A stretch of DNA of 64,000 nucleotides from Lethocerus indicus (GCA_019843655.1 JACDQD010000011.1:14612604-14676603); one strand, 5' to 3'; shown: positions 1 to 15,400, counted from the stretch's first letter. Notes: a model not told the origin generated them from the sequence alone. Translations and numbers: made by a program.

Positions 1-3000
1 AGGGCTCAGCCCCGGCCCTTTAGCCCTGCGGTCGACCGGGAATTAAACGATTCGTACCCCCGGCCTTAAGCCCACTCCTCTCCACCTCCTCTCGCCCCCA
101 TTTTACTAATTTGGAAGTCTCGGTTTGCGGCCGCAGCAGGGGCGCCCCCCCCCTCATCAAATAGAATTTGTCCCGGGGCCTTACGTTCACTCAGAACAGT
201 GAATTTACCCCCCTCAACACAGAAAGACCATTTCGCAATACATTAGACGATTCTGACCTTTAACTATAGTGAATGATTTTGACAATTATTATTATTTTTA
301 TACTCTCCAATTTTTTCACAGGGAAGTTTCAGTAGTAGGAAGTAGGTTAAGTGATCAATTATTACCATCGTAAACTCTGTTTGGGATATTTGATAATTTA
401 CTGAATATTGTATTTAATTACGTTATATTATGCCGGGCATAACTGGTTCACGAGGGTCCGCAACGTCTCCCAGCGCTTATTCGGTTTTTAAGCTAGAACA
501 GGTGTTGGCTCCTCGCCATTATCAATAGAATTAGACCGGTAATAAGTTACAAACGGTCGGCGGCCGCAGATAAATTCTTGTTTTATATTTAATTTTGATA
601 TTGGACTACGCTGGGGTCCAGAAATTGTTCGGCTCATTGGACGTTAGCGTCAGAAAATAGCCTGTTAATTACATTCTTTCACCTTACAATCCTAAAGCCT
701 CAACTTATTTACGAGAACGATCAAATCAGTATTTGCGTATTATTTCGAAGTTAGTGGTGGACATTTCGTTTTTAAGTTACGGGGAAGAGAGGAGCGACGC
801 GATTATTTCTCGCATGATGCCCCACGATGTAAATCGGATTATATCGCTGCAAAACGGAACGCTACCGGTAATGCTATCTGCTGGTCAGCAGATATATTCC
901 GTCCGGGAAGACGACGGACAATTTGCAGACGGCTTTGGCCCGTTTTGCGCTACATGTTGTAGCGCCGATTGCCATCTACACAATTCCATCCCGCGGCTCC
1001 CCCGGGGCAGGGGGTCTTATTTTCGTCACGAAATACCGGGGTAAAGATAGCGCATCAACAACGGGCGAATAACGCCGGCCGAATATTAAAAGGCCCCGGC
1101 GGAAAGGCGGACGGGAAGAAAAAGAAAATGAAATGGGAACATGTGCGGTATGATCGGGGCAGATGTCCCAGCGGCGGCACCTCGAATGACCCCCGAAGCC
1201 AGCGTGACCACCGCTCATACTAAACTACGGTATTAAATCGAAAGAGTTCAATTACGAAACTGTTATATCGTTCCCGACAGACGTCAAAGAGACATTCATG
1301 CGGAACGTGAGAATGCGGCGGTTCCTTAAGAAAAGTCTTATTGAAGGAAACCTGTTACTCTTTTCAATACACGTAAAATTACCATACGAAATAGAGGATG
1401 TGTACGTATCCTTTCGATATAGTTTCTGACTTCCCAGTCACTGATGGCGTCAATACTCCATTCCTTGTAAAATAAAATAAATTACATATTTATAAAAAAA
1501 ATTCAAGTATATATAATATTAATGGTCAGGGCTATAGTTTGTTTTCAATCTTTTTTTAAATATCAGTTAAGTTATATCCAGAATATTCCAGTCTGGAACG
1601 CTGGAACGTCTTGAAGTTAACTTGAATGTCATGTGATCGACCGGCACATAGAATTGGAAAGGTGCCAACTAAATGACGCAACACTCGCTAACGCACGCCC
1701 ACACATATAGCTACCGTGCATGACAAAAATGCACTGTGGGCAGATTCAAATATTTTCTACAATTATAACCAGCCAGAGATTATACTTATTTAATCAAAGG
1801 TTTGTAGTTCATAGAAAAACAAGTATACAGAAGAAGCAAAAAAGGTATTTTCCTCCCGATCAATTATGAGGAAACCATGAATTTGGTACCCTTGCAACGG
1901 GAAATATAACAGGGAACTACTACACAGTACATCTGCTGACACAGAACCATTATATTCCAGTGGTAGATAGTGCTACCTATAATTAAATTTAATCGCCATT
2001 TGTCCTCTTCGATACCAGACAATTTAGACGTGGCAGATGTCTCTAGCCACACTTCATAACTATTAGGCCACCTCTATTAGGTTCGAAGACCTCGCCTCCT
2101 TTTTCTGATAATACCCTGATATTTAATTCTCTAATGACTCTGAAGACATCTAGCAGCTAACCCAAACTTATAGTATCTAAATGTTGAAGTACAAAAGGTG
2201 AAGAAAAATGAAGAGAATTGCGAAATCTTACATATCAGAACATAGTTAATTATTTTAAAGTTCCATTTAATCGATATAATACAAACGATGGACAAAGTAC
2301 CATTGCAAATGTTAATGGACTTCAAATGATAAATTAAAAGTGGCGAAGAATTATAAATAATCCGATGTTATCTGATATGACGAAACATTTTATATACTCA
2401 CAACGGGATTTCCCGTTACAACGTTACTTCCCAATCGAATCGTTCACTGAAACCATTTAAATGCCGCGTTTATTGCCATTTAGATTTACCTGTGGACAAT
2501 ATTGCTATAATTGAGTGTTCCTAAAGGGCGATTATTTATTGATTTACTCCGCCCTCAGATTCCACGCTGCGGGTTATTCGGTAAACAGCAGTTTGAACAA
2601 ATATGAAATGGCCGATTAACGTTTTGAGCGAAGAAACAAACACGGTTTGAACAAATTGGATATTTCTGAGAGAGAGAAAAAAGATATATTGGCCGATCAG
2701 ATAACGCGGAAGCCATTGTCGAGTCTTGTTATAACCTCGGGTACGTACCCAGGACGGGGTCGAAATATGTGATTTGATCATTAACCGAAAAGCGCGTTTT
2801 GTGAAGCGCTCGTCGCACGGGGTTTATACGAAAGGTCACAAATTACGCTTCCCTACGTTATCATTAACCGGCCGTTTCCAAACTGGACGTCCCCGCTCTC
2901 AAAGTACACGTTTCGGTATGATGAAACCCGATCGAGGAGATTATTTGTTAGCGGTAACAAATACTGCAGTTTAGGAATAATCGTCTTCCATTCGCGTCCA

Positions 3001-5500
3001 TCGGAATTTTTCAAATAGTCCGCATCTAATAAAGTTAATTGGGCTTCCTGTATATACAGGAATAGTAAAATATTTAAATAGAATTTGAAAATACACTGCC
3101 CTATAAATATTCATAGTCGGCGCTCATAATTGGTACAAATTTTTCATTTTGACAACGTAATTATTCTATCAAAAATTAAAACTGCGCTACGTCTACCTGG
3201 TTTTTTAAAAAATCAATTAATCAAAAGTGACTCGACGCTTATCGTGTTTTTTTTACCAGTATAAAATAAGTACTGATGAAAAATCACCATGCAGGAAAAT
3301 TACGATAATAAACATATGATTATAAATCTGTGTGTTCTTGAATAAGGAAATGCATACTTTGACACTAACACATAAGATATACACACGGTATTCAGATTAT
3401 ACGGCCTAAAAAATTTAATGACGCGTCCATTACCATTTTTCATGCCGGAACATATGCCAAACGAATCCTTCATGTATAGAGTTGCGCAGTTTCGGTGTTG
3501 AAGATTTCTAGCTCTTTGAACGCAGACGCGGTGTATAAATATCTTTCACCGTTCATTAGAAACGAACCCATGCGACTTCTACTATTCTTATATCTTAAGA
3601 CGGTCCCGGCCGTCGCCGTTTCACAACAACCGGCCGGAAATAGGAATGAAAAATATGTATTTAATTAACTCGGGCTCGTAAATCTGACCGGTGGAGATGT
3701 CGGCGGCCCTCCAACGGAAGCCGAGAGTTTAGCGGCCCCGGACGGGCCTTTACAAAATAAATAGCCGAATCCCGACCGGAATTTGGGCATTTCGGCCGAT
3801 CGTAAATTGCCGCCGGGCTGGATGGCGGCCGGCGTAAAAATAACAAATTGAATTATAATTTATGCCCGAATTTTATAACCCGCGTTACATGCTGTATTTT
3901 AACATTAATTTAGTGGACGGACCCGGCAGTCTCGGAACCTCCTGCCCTAATGGAAAAAAACATTCCGATAAGTGGTACTACTGTAGGCAGTCCTGTACTC
4001 TTGATCCAGTTCAATCATCATAGAACGATTGAGACTGATCATTAACGATACGAAGTTCTAACGTGACACGGAAATTTGTTAGAATGATACTCGTATGGCT
4101 AAATTAAAAGAAGTTAGCCGGAGACAGCGTTAGTGAACCATTAATTTGTGAAAATAATTGTTGAAGAAATCGCTGAGTAAAAGTATGGTGAATAATTTAT
4201 AGCGAGAGGTAAGTTAAAACTACTGTTAGCTTCGACTCGTCTATCGTGTAATTTGGATAGTTTTTAATTATCCCTCGAGAATTTCTTAACCTTCAATTAA
4301 TTGGTAGTTAAATTCGGTAGAGTCCACTGAACTGTAAATTGCCGAAAAGCGAGTATTAAAATTTAGGTCGGTAGTTGTATGATAAGTCGGTCTTGAGGAT
4401 ATGGGGCACACAATACTATCGTAACCGAAGAACGCGGCCCACTGTTGAATACGTTACTGGGAGGAGTTCTTCAAAAAAGAGTTCTGAGTCAGATAAAAAG
4501 AGTTCATACGGCGCTAACATTACCGGGAGGTTGAGTTCCAGTTGTAACGAGATCCTCACCTGGCAACTCCTGAATCTGATACCGATAAATAATACCGGTC
4601 GGGACAAAGGGACGTTAGGGCCTCGGAGGAGAGGGCTGTAAAGGGCTCGGCGGGAGGGTTCTCCTCCTCCCGCTGCTCCCCGCCTCATCCCGCGACGATA
4701 ACACCGGGCATTTCAATAGTCGGCCGTCGGAGGCGTGGCCCAGACACCGGGCATTGTCTCCACTTATCTGGCGCAGGATCGGCGGCCCGCCTATTGTTGT
4801 GTCGCCTCCTAACTATATCGTCATACTCCTGCCCGGCTCCGACTTATTATTATTGTTGTCCAGTCGGCGGACACTGGGTGTCCGATCCCCGGCCGAGGAT
4901 TGTCGGCCGTAGAGCCGGCCCCAAAGAGTCGGGGTAACCGCTGTCGCCTGAACCGTAGCTCCGGCATGGGGACTTCGTCAGCACGAGTACATCATTAGAG
5001 CCGACCGTTTCTATTTATAATACAAATTGTTTTTAACATAATAAATACGGAAATGTATGTTTTAAAGAACATGGACTTAGACACGGAGCGGGGATTTTTC
5101 ACCGCGAATTTACCTGAACTAGGCCGTTGTCGTCCGCAAAATTAGTTCTCCGTCGTGTGATTTTTCAAGCGTCCAGATCAAATCCAATTTATTTCGAATC
5201 TGCCGACCAAATCGATGTCGATTAAATTTTGATACGGGGAAAGCGGGTTTAAAAGTGCACTTTTCTGGGGGGTGCGTCACCCAAGGGCGGATTAAAGATT
5301 TAACCTGACTAATGGATTCGTGTTGAGCCGCCGCTGGGCGATGATTGATGCCATCATTGTGCATGGGACCCGGCATGGGGCCCGGTAATTTGCGACCGGC
5401 CGGGGACAACTCAATTCTGGGGCCTTCTATTCGACAGACAAAGGGCCATCTGGCCTGCGCACATAAAATTCAGTTTCGGCCTCGGTGGATCGAACGCGCA
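1..5500. other. No supportable gene; mosaic non-coding DNA
   Basis: Apart from a short inverted repeat near 875 I see nothing here that I can annotate. GC-rich blocks (about 1-200, 880-1220, 3600-3830, 4600-5000 and 5100-5500) alternate with AT-rich stretches. The open frames are short, lie mainly in the GC-rich blocks and overlap on both strands, as expected where stop codons are rare by composition. None has a recognisable domain. CpG is common in the GC-rich blocks, which fits an unmethylated invertebrate genome. Confidence 0.55.
875..894. repeat. Perfect 9-bp inverted repeat, 2-bp spacer
   Basis: The arms TATCTGCTG and CAGCAGATA are perfectly complementary around a GT spacer. The dyad is compact enough to be a dimeric factor site or a chance palindrome. 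It sits in a GC-rich block with no gene that I can recognise. Confidence 0.5.
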
Positions 5501-8500
5501 GCGAAAGAATCCCGCTGAAATACGAATAAGAGTTTGTGGTAAAGGAACGGCCATTCCCCCTCTGAATTATTGAAGCCAGAAATACGCGCTCAGAAATTGT
5601 CTGACGTTTAAGTCATGATGTACGGAGTTACTTGATTTGCCAAATCGGTAAATCTGAATATTCAATACAAATCCTTGCAATTTTTTATTATATTTGCGTA
5701 AAGCAATTTTCAGACGAATAAAACGCCACATATAAACCCAATTGAATGGGATGATTTAGAGGACCTCACAGTGACAGTTTTTTAGAGAAAAAGGAAATTT
5801 TTGTCTATGAAAAACCGCGTTGAGTTGTGTTATCTAGCTCTAAAACTGTACAATCTAGACCCAAGGAGCTGGAATGGTGGTGAGTATAAAACCTGAGGAT
5901 AGTGGACGTTAACGTCAGGAGAAGGCTATTTGAGTCGTAAACGACGCAGTGCCATATTTCACAGGTAGGAGCGGGCGTTTAATACCTTATGAAGAAAACT
6001 AAAAAGAAAACAAATATTGTATATTATGGAGGTATTTTTCAGTTTACAGGTCTTAAAGTGTGCACCTTTGATTTACCGACAGCCAAGGAGGTAATTAAAG
6101 AGAAAGAAGCGATGAAATGATTCGTTCTGCGCGGTGGAATAATATAATTTTCAGAATTACAATTTAACGGAGGATATAAAAGTAATATTTCATAAAATGC
6201 AACAAACACCTAAGCTATTCTACGAATTGTTTTAATTTAAACGATTTCTTAGCTTAGTAGGTTCGCACTCACTCCCAATCCCTTCGTGCTTTGTAATTTC
6301 TTGTATCCCACTTATGTAATCGTAAAATACCCTTTTTTCTGGATTCCGAGGCAACAGCAAGCTTCTTTATCGTGGGAAGCATAATAACATTTCACAATTG
6401 TAATTTTTAAGATAAAGGATGAATAGTGCAATAAATAAAAGAAAGAAAAAAGTATGGAAACATTGCTTTTGGTTTACATTATATTTTAAAAGATGTTTAA
6501 TTGTCAATTGACTTTTGAAATATGGCTAGTATTTAACGAACCTAACCGCTGGTTATCGAAAAGGCACCGCCAAAAAAATTGACTCCGAAACACGTGGATT
6601 TTCGCACAGGATGAGAAAATGCGGCAGTGCGGGCCACCAAATTATTTATCAGGTTCAGGATGCCGGTATGTTGGAGAGGAACGGTGGTGAGGGGGGGAGG
6701 GGGGTGTGCGTCATAAAACCGAAGGGCCGTAAAAACTGGCTCCGGGTGCAATAAATCCAGACATAAATGATGGAGGGGTCCTGCCGGCCTTTGATTGGCA
6801 AACGCCCGCCCCCCTTTTAATAATTGCTGTTTTCGAGCCCGGGACCATCGCTCCGTCATCTCGACTCTCGTTTTCCGCCCTTTTAAATAAATGTTTTCCA
6901 CGAATTTCGGTCCCAGAGAGACGGACCACCAACTCAGTCGTGTCTGCTTTGACCGGCCTATTTTCAACTGCACTAAACATTCGGAACACTAAATTATAAT
7001 ATTTATTATTCCTAGTCATCTTAATAATAAATATACGCAAATGAGAAAAGAATACACGACTATAGCCGCACGTTAATTCAGATTTCTGGCATTTCAAGAC
7101 TACAAATATAAAGCAGGAGCGTCCAGAAACCTTATGGGCAAAATCCTTCTCAGGGACGGTGATTTCTCTTAGCCACCTAATTCAAATTAAACAAGGTCGA
7201 CTTAAAATAAAAATTTATGGTTCGCCCGCTTAAACAGTATACTTGAACAATTGCTGAGTACCACATCAAAGAACGTGTGCTCTGCGCATATTAACGATAT
7301 ATTTCCATTTTCTTTCCCTTTGACAGCTGTACAACATTAATATAATAGCACACGAAATGTCACGAATAACAAAGGCTGTAAACGAAGGTCAGTATTCCTC
7401 TCGTTTGGTGTGCATAACTCGTTATCCTTTTCAGCGGTATATGTCATCACTATTATCCAGACGTTTGCAGCAATAGGTCAAACGTCACCATTCAAATACG
7501 ATAATTATAGTTTTCGTATATTTCTGTCGGTAAAATTAAAGCGAAGGATTTCCATCAGAATTCAAATTGTATACGGTCCAGGAATCTTAAGGAGAAGAAT
7601 AATTTGTCGCTACTCATTCATATCTTAGATGGCGAATTGGGACCTCTAGCAATAAAATTATGTTGATTGGATCTAAATTATGCTCTAGCCTCAAGAACAG
7701 TCTCTAAATAATTAAAATTTGTTCGGTGAATTTTAGTCTCATCATGTTTAAATTCTCTCGTCCGACGGAAATATGAAACGGGACAAAAAGGTGACAATAC
7801 CTCACCTTTTTGGCGCCTGGGGCGACGTGACAACGGGACAAATTTCATAACAGACTTTCATAATGTAAATTAATTGGGATTCAACGCCGGTGCAAGAGAG
7901 AAAAAAATGCCGGAGAATCTTCTTCTTCTTCTTCGTCCGCTCGCAGTTGGCGATTCCCCTGGGAAAGCGGCCCCCGCTCACATTCCTCGGAGGCGCCTTC
8001 ATCTGAACCCCGTCCGCGTTTACACCTTTCCGCCTGCCGGGAATCGTGAAATGTTTTTTCTTTTTATTTTTTTTTTCAGAAACTCGACAATCAACCGGCC
8101 AAATTACCGAGGAGACAACTTCGTAAGGGCGGTTTCATTTCAATTATCCAATCAGTAAGCAATTAGTCATGGGAGAATTAATTTGATTTAATATAATCTT
8201 ATTATTACCCTGTAATATATAAACAATTAAACGAATTAATGTTGAGTGTTTTCTTCCTTTTAGATGTACAAATATATTATCAATTTATAACTTATTATAC
8301 TTTGTGTCAAATTATTATTTCATATCATCAATCCGAATTTCTGTGACGCTATATTTATATACGCAGATATGCATAATATTTAATGTTATGGAAACCGGGT
8401 ATTAATAACGCTCGCGGTTCACTATTGAAACAACAGTTGAATGTTTATACGGCGTCAAGTTTAAATGAAATGTTCGGAGTATTATGACATGACGTGATTA

Positions 8501-11500
8501 TATGTCGCGTCCTGTTTATTCGGTTTAATACAACAGTTGAACAGTGTACACTTATCATATCACTCGATTGTATTATGTATTGTGTATGCTCGCGATAATG
8601 CCAACAATAGAAAACCGATCCAAACAACACAAGAGAGATTGTCAAATAAATGAAAAATTAATTATAAATATCATTTGCCAATTTGGAAACGGATGCTCGA
8701 TAATCGTACCTATTCGTATTACATTTGCGAGAGTTTTTAATTTGTGGTGTAGCGATTCTGAAAGGCGATTAACATTACTAACGGTTCCCGGTACTGATGT
8801 CCATTTTACAGGCGGTTAATTAGCGGGAGGAGGAGGAGCGTCTATCCGTTTGGGCGGGAGGTTAGAAGGGATTCACAGTGGATGAGCTACATCCAAGCCC
8901 GAAGATAACATTTATCAAACAACGACCCCCCGGCCACTCTAAGTGAGCGGCTTGCTTGCATTAGCCGCTGCCCGCGGGCTCGCGCCGACGGCTTAATAGG
9001 CCGGTATAAATTACAATCCTCGTCGTAGCTTATTGCTGCGGAGCATGTGATCCCGCCGAACGGTCATATTTTAAGCGGTGAGGGACATAAAAAACATAAT
9101 CGGGCGGAGGACGCTAATTATGTTTACCGTGGGGCGGCGTATCTCCGTCTTGGTTAAAAGCGGCGTCCGAATAAAAGGCTTGCGGTCGTCCGAACGGATA
9201 GACCGCAGAGCCCGCGCGCCTCCTCCACCAGCATTGCAATAACGGTAGCGACCCACTAATACAGGACCGCCGGATGAGAAACTTTTATACCCCCGCTCCT
9301 GCGGTGCATACTCTAAATTGGAACGATAAAGGGGAGATCGAGAAGCGTGCTCACTCTCTTTCGGTGCGTAGGATTCGCGCATAGCTCTTAAATTGCACCT
9401 GTCGGGCGGCGGACCGGGCAAAAAATGAGAACGGTGCAATAATAATAGTAATAATAACGGAATGGGAGTTTTTAAATTGAGTTCGAATCCGCAGAAGTGA
9501 TAGCCTAGAAGAAGTGATACACAGTGAAAAACCCTCAGGTATTTTTAGGGCGTTCTGCCCAACGACACTAATAACAAGTAGAGCACTGCAATAAAATCAT
9601 TCATAAGTATCACATTCGTTGTTTACATTTTCTAATACGAATTAACAATATTATGTACGCAACAACTTGACTTTTTATCAGAACATGTCATCCTTTAATT
9701 CAATCATCAAATTCGATGGAGTGCAAGTAATAGGCCAGTTCACTTCTTCCGGCGTAAATATGGTGATAATCGCGATATTAAATCGAATCGCGAATTAAAG
9801 ACTTATTCAGTTTAAAAGAACGGTCTGTTCTATTGTAAACCGTTGATGTAATTTCCGAGGGTGGTAGAGAGCAAATGGAAATCCCATATGAAATACTAGT
9901 TAGTAACAAATTATTACGAGTTATCGGCCGGTCTATCTGAAAATACCTCGAAAGTCATGTAAGACAACTTACCCTATCTAAAATTCGAATAAGACCCGAC
10001 GGGGGGTGAAAAAAATTCAACATTAAAACCGATGTTCTTAAAATACTCAATAATTAACCTCGTCGGCCTCCGGTCGACCGTCATTATCGTTCCGTCCCCT
10101 GAGGTAAATTGATCAAAGAAGCCTTCACACTTAACGGGGCAATTCGTGTTGGCGCCCCCTCTCCAGAATAAATAAAAGATATTTTTTAACGCGCTCGGGT
10201 TAGGGCAGGTGGGTAGGGGGTCGGGGGCGTGTCCGGACAGGTGTTTGTTGGTTTACCTAATCTGGGCCAATCGGTGTTAACCGGGGCCGCCTCTGCCGTA
10301 CCTGTTGCCACCCGCACTAAAGCCCGCCCGCTTAGTGCGCCTCAACAAAAATAAACTGCAGGCCCGTCGACTGACTTAATACTCTCAACGCCGCAATAGT
10401 GCTGACAGTCACTAAGTACCTAATCGACCGTCGTAAGCGAGACAGAATTTGGCGGGAAACTTTCGCAAATTTACAATTATATTTTCGCTCGCTACCGACG
10501 AATTGATAATGAAGTTGGGGATGAAATATCAGTTAGCCTCTTCGAGGAATTGAGTTGTCAGTCATTTAATCGGGAGGAGGAGCACGTCCCCGCCGCAGAA
10601 GCGTGCCAACAATAATCGGAGCAATTAAGGATACTGTGTCGGGTTCGGTAGGACATCTGCTCTTGGGAGTGGAGTGTAACTCTGGCACAGGGCGGCGGCC
10701 ATATCGCACGGACTACTTTAATTACTGTCGTTTCTCGGGAGCTCCGCGCCGACCTCCAATTAGATCCGGGTTTTCGGCCGCCAGCCTCAATGGGTTTAGC
10801 GTTATCGTAAAATTCCCGGCGCCCCTTTCCCCCTTCCGGCAGTACCCGGAATTGCTCCCGAGTACGTGTTCGGTCGACGGTGTCTCTCCGTCGGGAGACT
10901 GTGTATGTGTCCTCGGCGCAATTAGAATGCCCCGCGAATTTGTAATTAAAAACGCCTACCTCTAAACTCTGAACGCTTACACTAGCTTACGAATCGAGGT
11001 ATTAAATTGAAAAGTTTTAATATTATTTTATATCTTTCTATGAAACATTCCAAGAAGCCTTTAAGTATAACAATTTATTCCTGAAGAGCAATGCAGTGGT
11101 AGTGAAAAGGCGATCGAAAATTACTTCCCACTCGCTATTCGAAATCATTTAACCGTTCGGTAATTGCTATCTTCGATTCAATCGGTTCGGCAATTGGCAA
11201 GTTTCACTCTAATCATTTCAATAAAACCGAGCGGTCTGTTGGGCGCCGGTATCGAAATATATCTCCGATTCGCGGCCGTGGAGGAAGAGAGAAGATTCAA
11301 TTATCGACAAGGGGGGAACCCTTTGCAATGTGTATGTCCTCAAGTTGGTAGCTGGTGGGACTGGGGTTTGGGTGGGGGGGCCGTTCCAAATCGAACTTTT
11401 CTCATCTCTGCGGGTTCGGTGTCAATTTCACCGACGCTTTCTTTGAAGTAGTCTCTTCCAGAGTACGAGGACTACCTACCCCTTAATGTATTCATGGAAT

Positions 11501-12398
11501 GGGGTGCCGTATTCAACGCCGCCGAGAGAGCCATGGTACCGCCCCTCCCTAGCCATGTGCCGATATGAAAGACAGGGCGAATGATTTCAGCGAACAGACC
11601 CCCGCGAAGAAACGGACCGCATTTCCTTCGCCAATCATTATTGAAATATTACCGGATTCTGTTCAAGTTCAAACTATATTTGAGAATGTTCTTTTGAAAC
11701 CTCCCTCGCAGAAGAAACGTCTTGTGTTGCATACCTTTGACGACAGAACACAACATGCGCTTAACTACACATATATGCAAAGGAAAACGGATCCTTCCGT
11801 CAACTTGAAATAATTTATCGAGAGAAAATAATTTTTCTCGTCTTGTATTTACAAAATATAAGATTTTGTTACATTATAACTAAACGTGTATTGCATGTGC
11901 AGGTTACCCTAGATTACATGCTGGAGTACAATCTTCGATATATTTTGGAGAATGCAATTTGAGCTATAAACAGTCATGGATGTTTCAACGATGGGAAGAA
12001 TGTTTCCACCATGCAAGAGAAATAAATCCGTGACCGTGCACCCACATCTCTCTCATCCGTATTCTTCCATTTAATCAAGTGTGTTCTTAATCAATCATTC
12101 ATACACTGGCTCGAAAAAAGTTCCTGGTGGCCTAATCCTCCAGAAGGGTTTCGGCCACAAACAAAGCAGGAGCGACTGCAATTTCTAGCCTCGTCATACA
12201 AGATGACTGGATACTTACAAAGTGGGTTTAAAAAAAACTATCGGTTTATAAGAGGCGCATTCGGTCGGAGTGATCGTGGGATGCATCCTCAACTCGGTTG
12301 TTTGCTCTGTTGGGGCCCCCGGCGGTCGGCCCGACAATTTGCCACTAAACATATTTTTATCGGCGGTCATCATCTCGTCTCCATCAGGCTAACTGCCC
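5501..12398. other. No supportable gene; alternating AT- and GC-rich DNA
   Basis: GC-rich blocks lie near 6650-6900, 7800-8050, 8800-9440, 10060-10450, 10560-10960 and 11200-11560, with AT-rich DNA between. An ATG-initiated frame of 82 codons at 11565-11813 has balanced composition but no recognisable motif and no flanking splice or promoter signal, so I do not call it a gene. A strong polypyrimidine-AG sequence ends at 8080, but the frame after it is short. Confidence 0.5.
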
Positions 12399-12470
12399 CT
12401 TTCTCTCCCTCTCTCTCGCACTCGCTCTCCCTCCCTACATCTCTCTCTCTCTCTCCCTCTCTCGCTCTCG
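12399..12470. repeat. CT/GA-rich tract with CTCTCTC runs
   Basis: About 70 bases are almost purely pyrimidine on the plus strand, with several CTCTCTC runs (GAGAG on the minus strand). In insects GAGAG clusters bind GAGA factor (Trithorax-like) and occur in promoters and Polycomb response elements. The tract is visible directly; any regulatory role is inference. Simple sequence drift would also explain it. Confidence 0.7.
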
Positions 12471-15400
12471 AAACGAATCATCTCGGCCGTGGCCTCTCCG
12501 TGCACGAAGCTTATCAATTAGTCCCTCCAGGGCCCGAAGGACGTGGGCCTCCGCTCTTAGCGTTCATTACCATTAGAGTTGCAGTTCTCCTTTTTTTTCG
12601 CCGACTCCGCCCACGTCCTTGATGGGCCCGCTCGAACGAGCCAACATTTCAATTCTCGAACCCAAGTCAGGATTTCAAAGTCCCCAGGTCCCGAACTTCC
12701 ACATGAGTAAAAAAAAACTGTGAACGGAAAGGCATCTGATTGCCGAATAGTGCGTTTAGTAGATTTATCGAATTGGAATTCACTGACGAAATTCGCCACT
12801 TTTTGAAAACTGCAGCAGAAAATGAATTATGAAATCCGATGGCACCTGACTTAAGAAAAAGCAGTTCTTATGCACAGCTACTATCCCCACTCTATTGGAG
12901 TGAACTCGATTATTCAGGAGGACTTGCTAAAACATTGGGTATTAAACATACAACCAATATTAAAAATAACTGATAAATAATTTGTTGTTTTCGTGATTTC
13001 GTGCGAATTGTGTTTAACTATAAAATTGAGAAATTTAAATTACTCCTCTGTCCGTTATTCGATCGGGCATAGAACAGTGATTTTGGGCCCTGTAAAGCAC
13101 TATGTCCGACAGTAAATGTCCCCCACCCCTTTTCATTATTGCACACCCGAAAAGAGCTGGCGCCCATAAACGAATTGGGTTGTAATTAAGTGTCGGAGGA
13201 GCCCCGGGACAGTATAGCCGGGGTATTATGGTCAATAAAAATTCCCCGGCACGCGGTATATAGAAGGGCCGGTGAATAAAATCTTAACGGCCCAACAACC
13301 CACACACACATACACACACCAGGGGCTATTAATTAGCCGATGGGGTCCTTAACAACCGTCTTGAGGGGCCATTGTAAAACCGGGTACACTTTCGGCCATG
13401 GACCGCCAAGTTTTGGCACAGCTCTTGAATAATTTGGAATTCTGCGTCAATTTAAAAACGTATTCTCACCCGACAATATATTGTTTCAGGACCGACAGGG
13501 AATATTTCAATGTATTTCAGCAATTCGAAATTGTGATCTGAAATATGCCGCATAAGACGCCAAGGCCGGGGTTAGTATTTCCCATCACGGCGGCGAGGAT
13601 ACAATCATGAATCATATTTCTTCTTTTTCAATTTTGATTATGCATGTTTATTTATGAGGTTGATACGTTTACAGATTAGCGGTCCTATTGTTCGTTTAAT
13701 TTCGGGCTCTTAAATCGCTCGTAAATCACCCCGGGATATTCCCCCGATAGATATTTCTCTCTTCTCCTTCAACTCGGCGTTTTTGCTTCTTTTCTTTTGA
13801 ATTTGGCGAACGCTCGTATTGATGAAATTATATTTTTCAATAATCGAATGGCCGGCCCGGTAACGAGGATTCAGAATTTATTGCGGCATTCATGGCGAAT
13901 CGTAGCGGGGTGTCCGCACCTGATTAAATCTTCATGTTCATTTTTGTTTTATATCCGTTTGAAAAATCTTACCTCGGACCATACTTAAGATGAATAATCT
14001 TAATTTAATAATACTGTCTTATAAATAAATAAAGAGAACGACCTTATGATAACGTTACTCAAGTTTTTATTATTCCCGGGGTCTCACGTGTAATTGAAAT
14101 CGATCAGTCAGATAGTAACAATTTTTCTAGAAATTGAAAAAGGAGTACATTTTAATTGAAAGGTCAAATAATTATTCTAAATTATCTTATATTATTGCAT
14201 TAATATTAAATAAGGAGTATAAAGACGGATGGACATACGAGGAATAGTTGAGATTTAAGGGCTGGTGAAAACACAATCGTTGCACGCACAATAGACATTT
14301 CATATAAATAATTAAATGTTAATTTGTTGTTAATCAGTACCTCTCGGTATAGATTCCGATTGGTTCGGTGATCAACTATTCCAATTAATATATAGAACCA
14401 CCCTTCCAGCCACCGGTACAAAAAACCGAACACATTTTACTAACTCATTTTTCATACCTTTCATCGAGTCTACAAGGTGAAACACGTGCCCGTTCCGCCC
14501 ATTTCCTGCCAAAAAATTAAGATGGGACGCCGCGATACCGCCACTGGACCTGACCAATGGAGCATCCCTCATTAGAAATGGAACGCGCACGCGGCGACCG
14601 GGTAATTGGCGGCTCCGACTGGGAAACAAACAAAACCCCCATTCCGTACCGTAATTTATTTTTTTCCTATTTCTATTCACCCTATTTTTTTTAATTAGGG
14701 GGGGAAACTTCAATTTTTTTGTGAATCAGGGATTTTTTCCCGGTCTGTTATTACCGGCCGGCCCCTCCCACCGCCGGATGATATAAGCGTAGAGTTTTTG
14801 TTCGTAAAAGGCGCGTGTGTTGCCCCTAGACCTAGGTAAACCCGGCCGCCATTAAAGACGGGACCCACCTGCAAAACAAACAGAACTGCCCACCTCATTA
14901 GTGATCTCCTCAACGAGGCAGCTACCTGTGTAACTCCACCGAGGGAACCCGGTTAACTCTTGCACCTGTCCCAAGGGCATTCCGACAGGATGCTTCTGTT
15001 CAAACAAAGAAGTTTCCTAGATAATTTGGACCCCGGCACCGAGATAAGTAACATTCAACACATACAACCACGTGGAAGAAGATACACGTTACGAGTAGTT
15101 AATATGATCGTACTAAAGATCCTGTTTATTTACTGCCAACTAATATATACTTAAACTGAATTCATATATCGCTCTTTAAATTTTTAATTTATTCTTTGTT
15201 GCAGATAGTACGAATATTTCTTGACCTAGAAAAAGTTAATTTTTGATAAATGATAATATAAATTATTTGTGGTGTACTGCGACCCCGAAATGTCTAATTC
15301 CCGTGACAATCCCTAGTACGTTCCTTCGTTTCCTTTCTCCTCATTAGGAATTATACCGAGACTGGTCGGCGGAGAGTCGCCGGGGGTCCTCCGGACCCGA

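Noticed and set aside
5786..5879. Short exon-like stretch with acceptor, ATG at 5807 and GTGAGT donor
   Set aside because: Only 31 codons, no partner exon; likely chance.
8081..8152. Short open stretch after a very strong polypyrimidine acceptor
   Set aside because: Only about 24 codons before a weak donor, with no supporting neighbour.
9480..9491. B-box-like GTTCGAATCC
   Set aside because: No A box at the right distance and no tRNA fold.
10603..10965. 120-codon open frame
   Set aside because: It opens on GTG, lies in a GC-rich block with few stops, and has no recognisable motif.
11565..11813. ATG-initiated 82-codon frame
   Set aside because: Balanced composition but no homology that I recognise, no splice or promoter context, and length within chance expectation.
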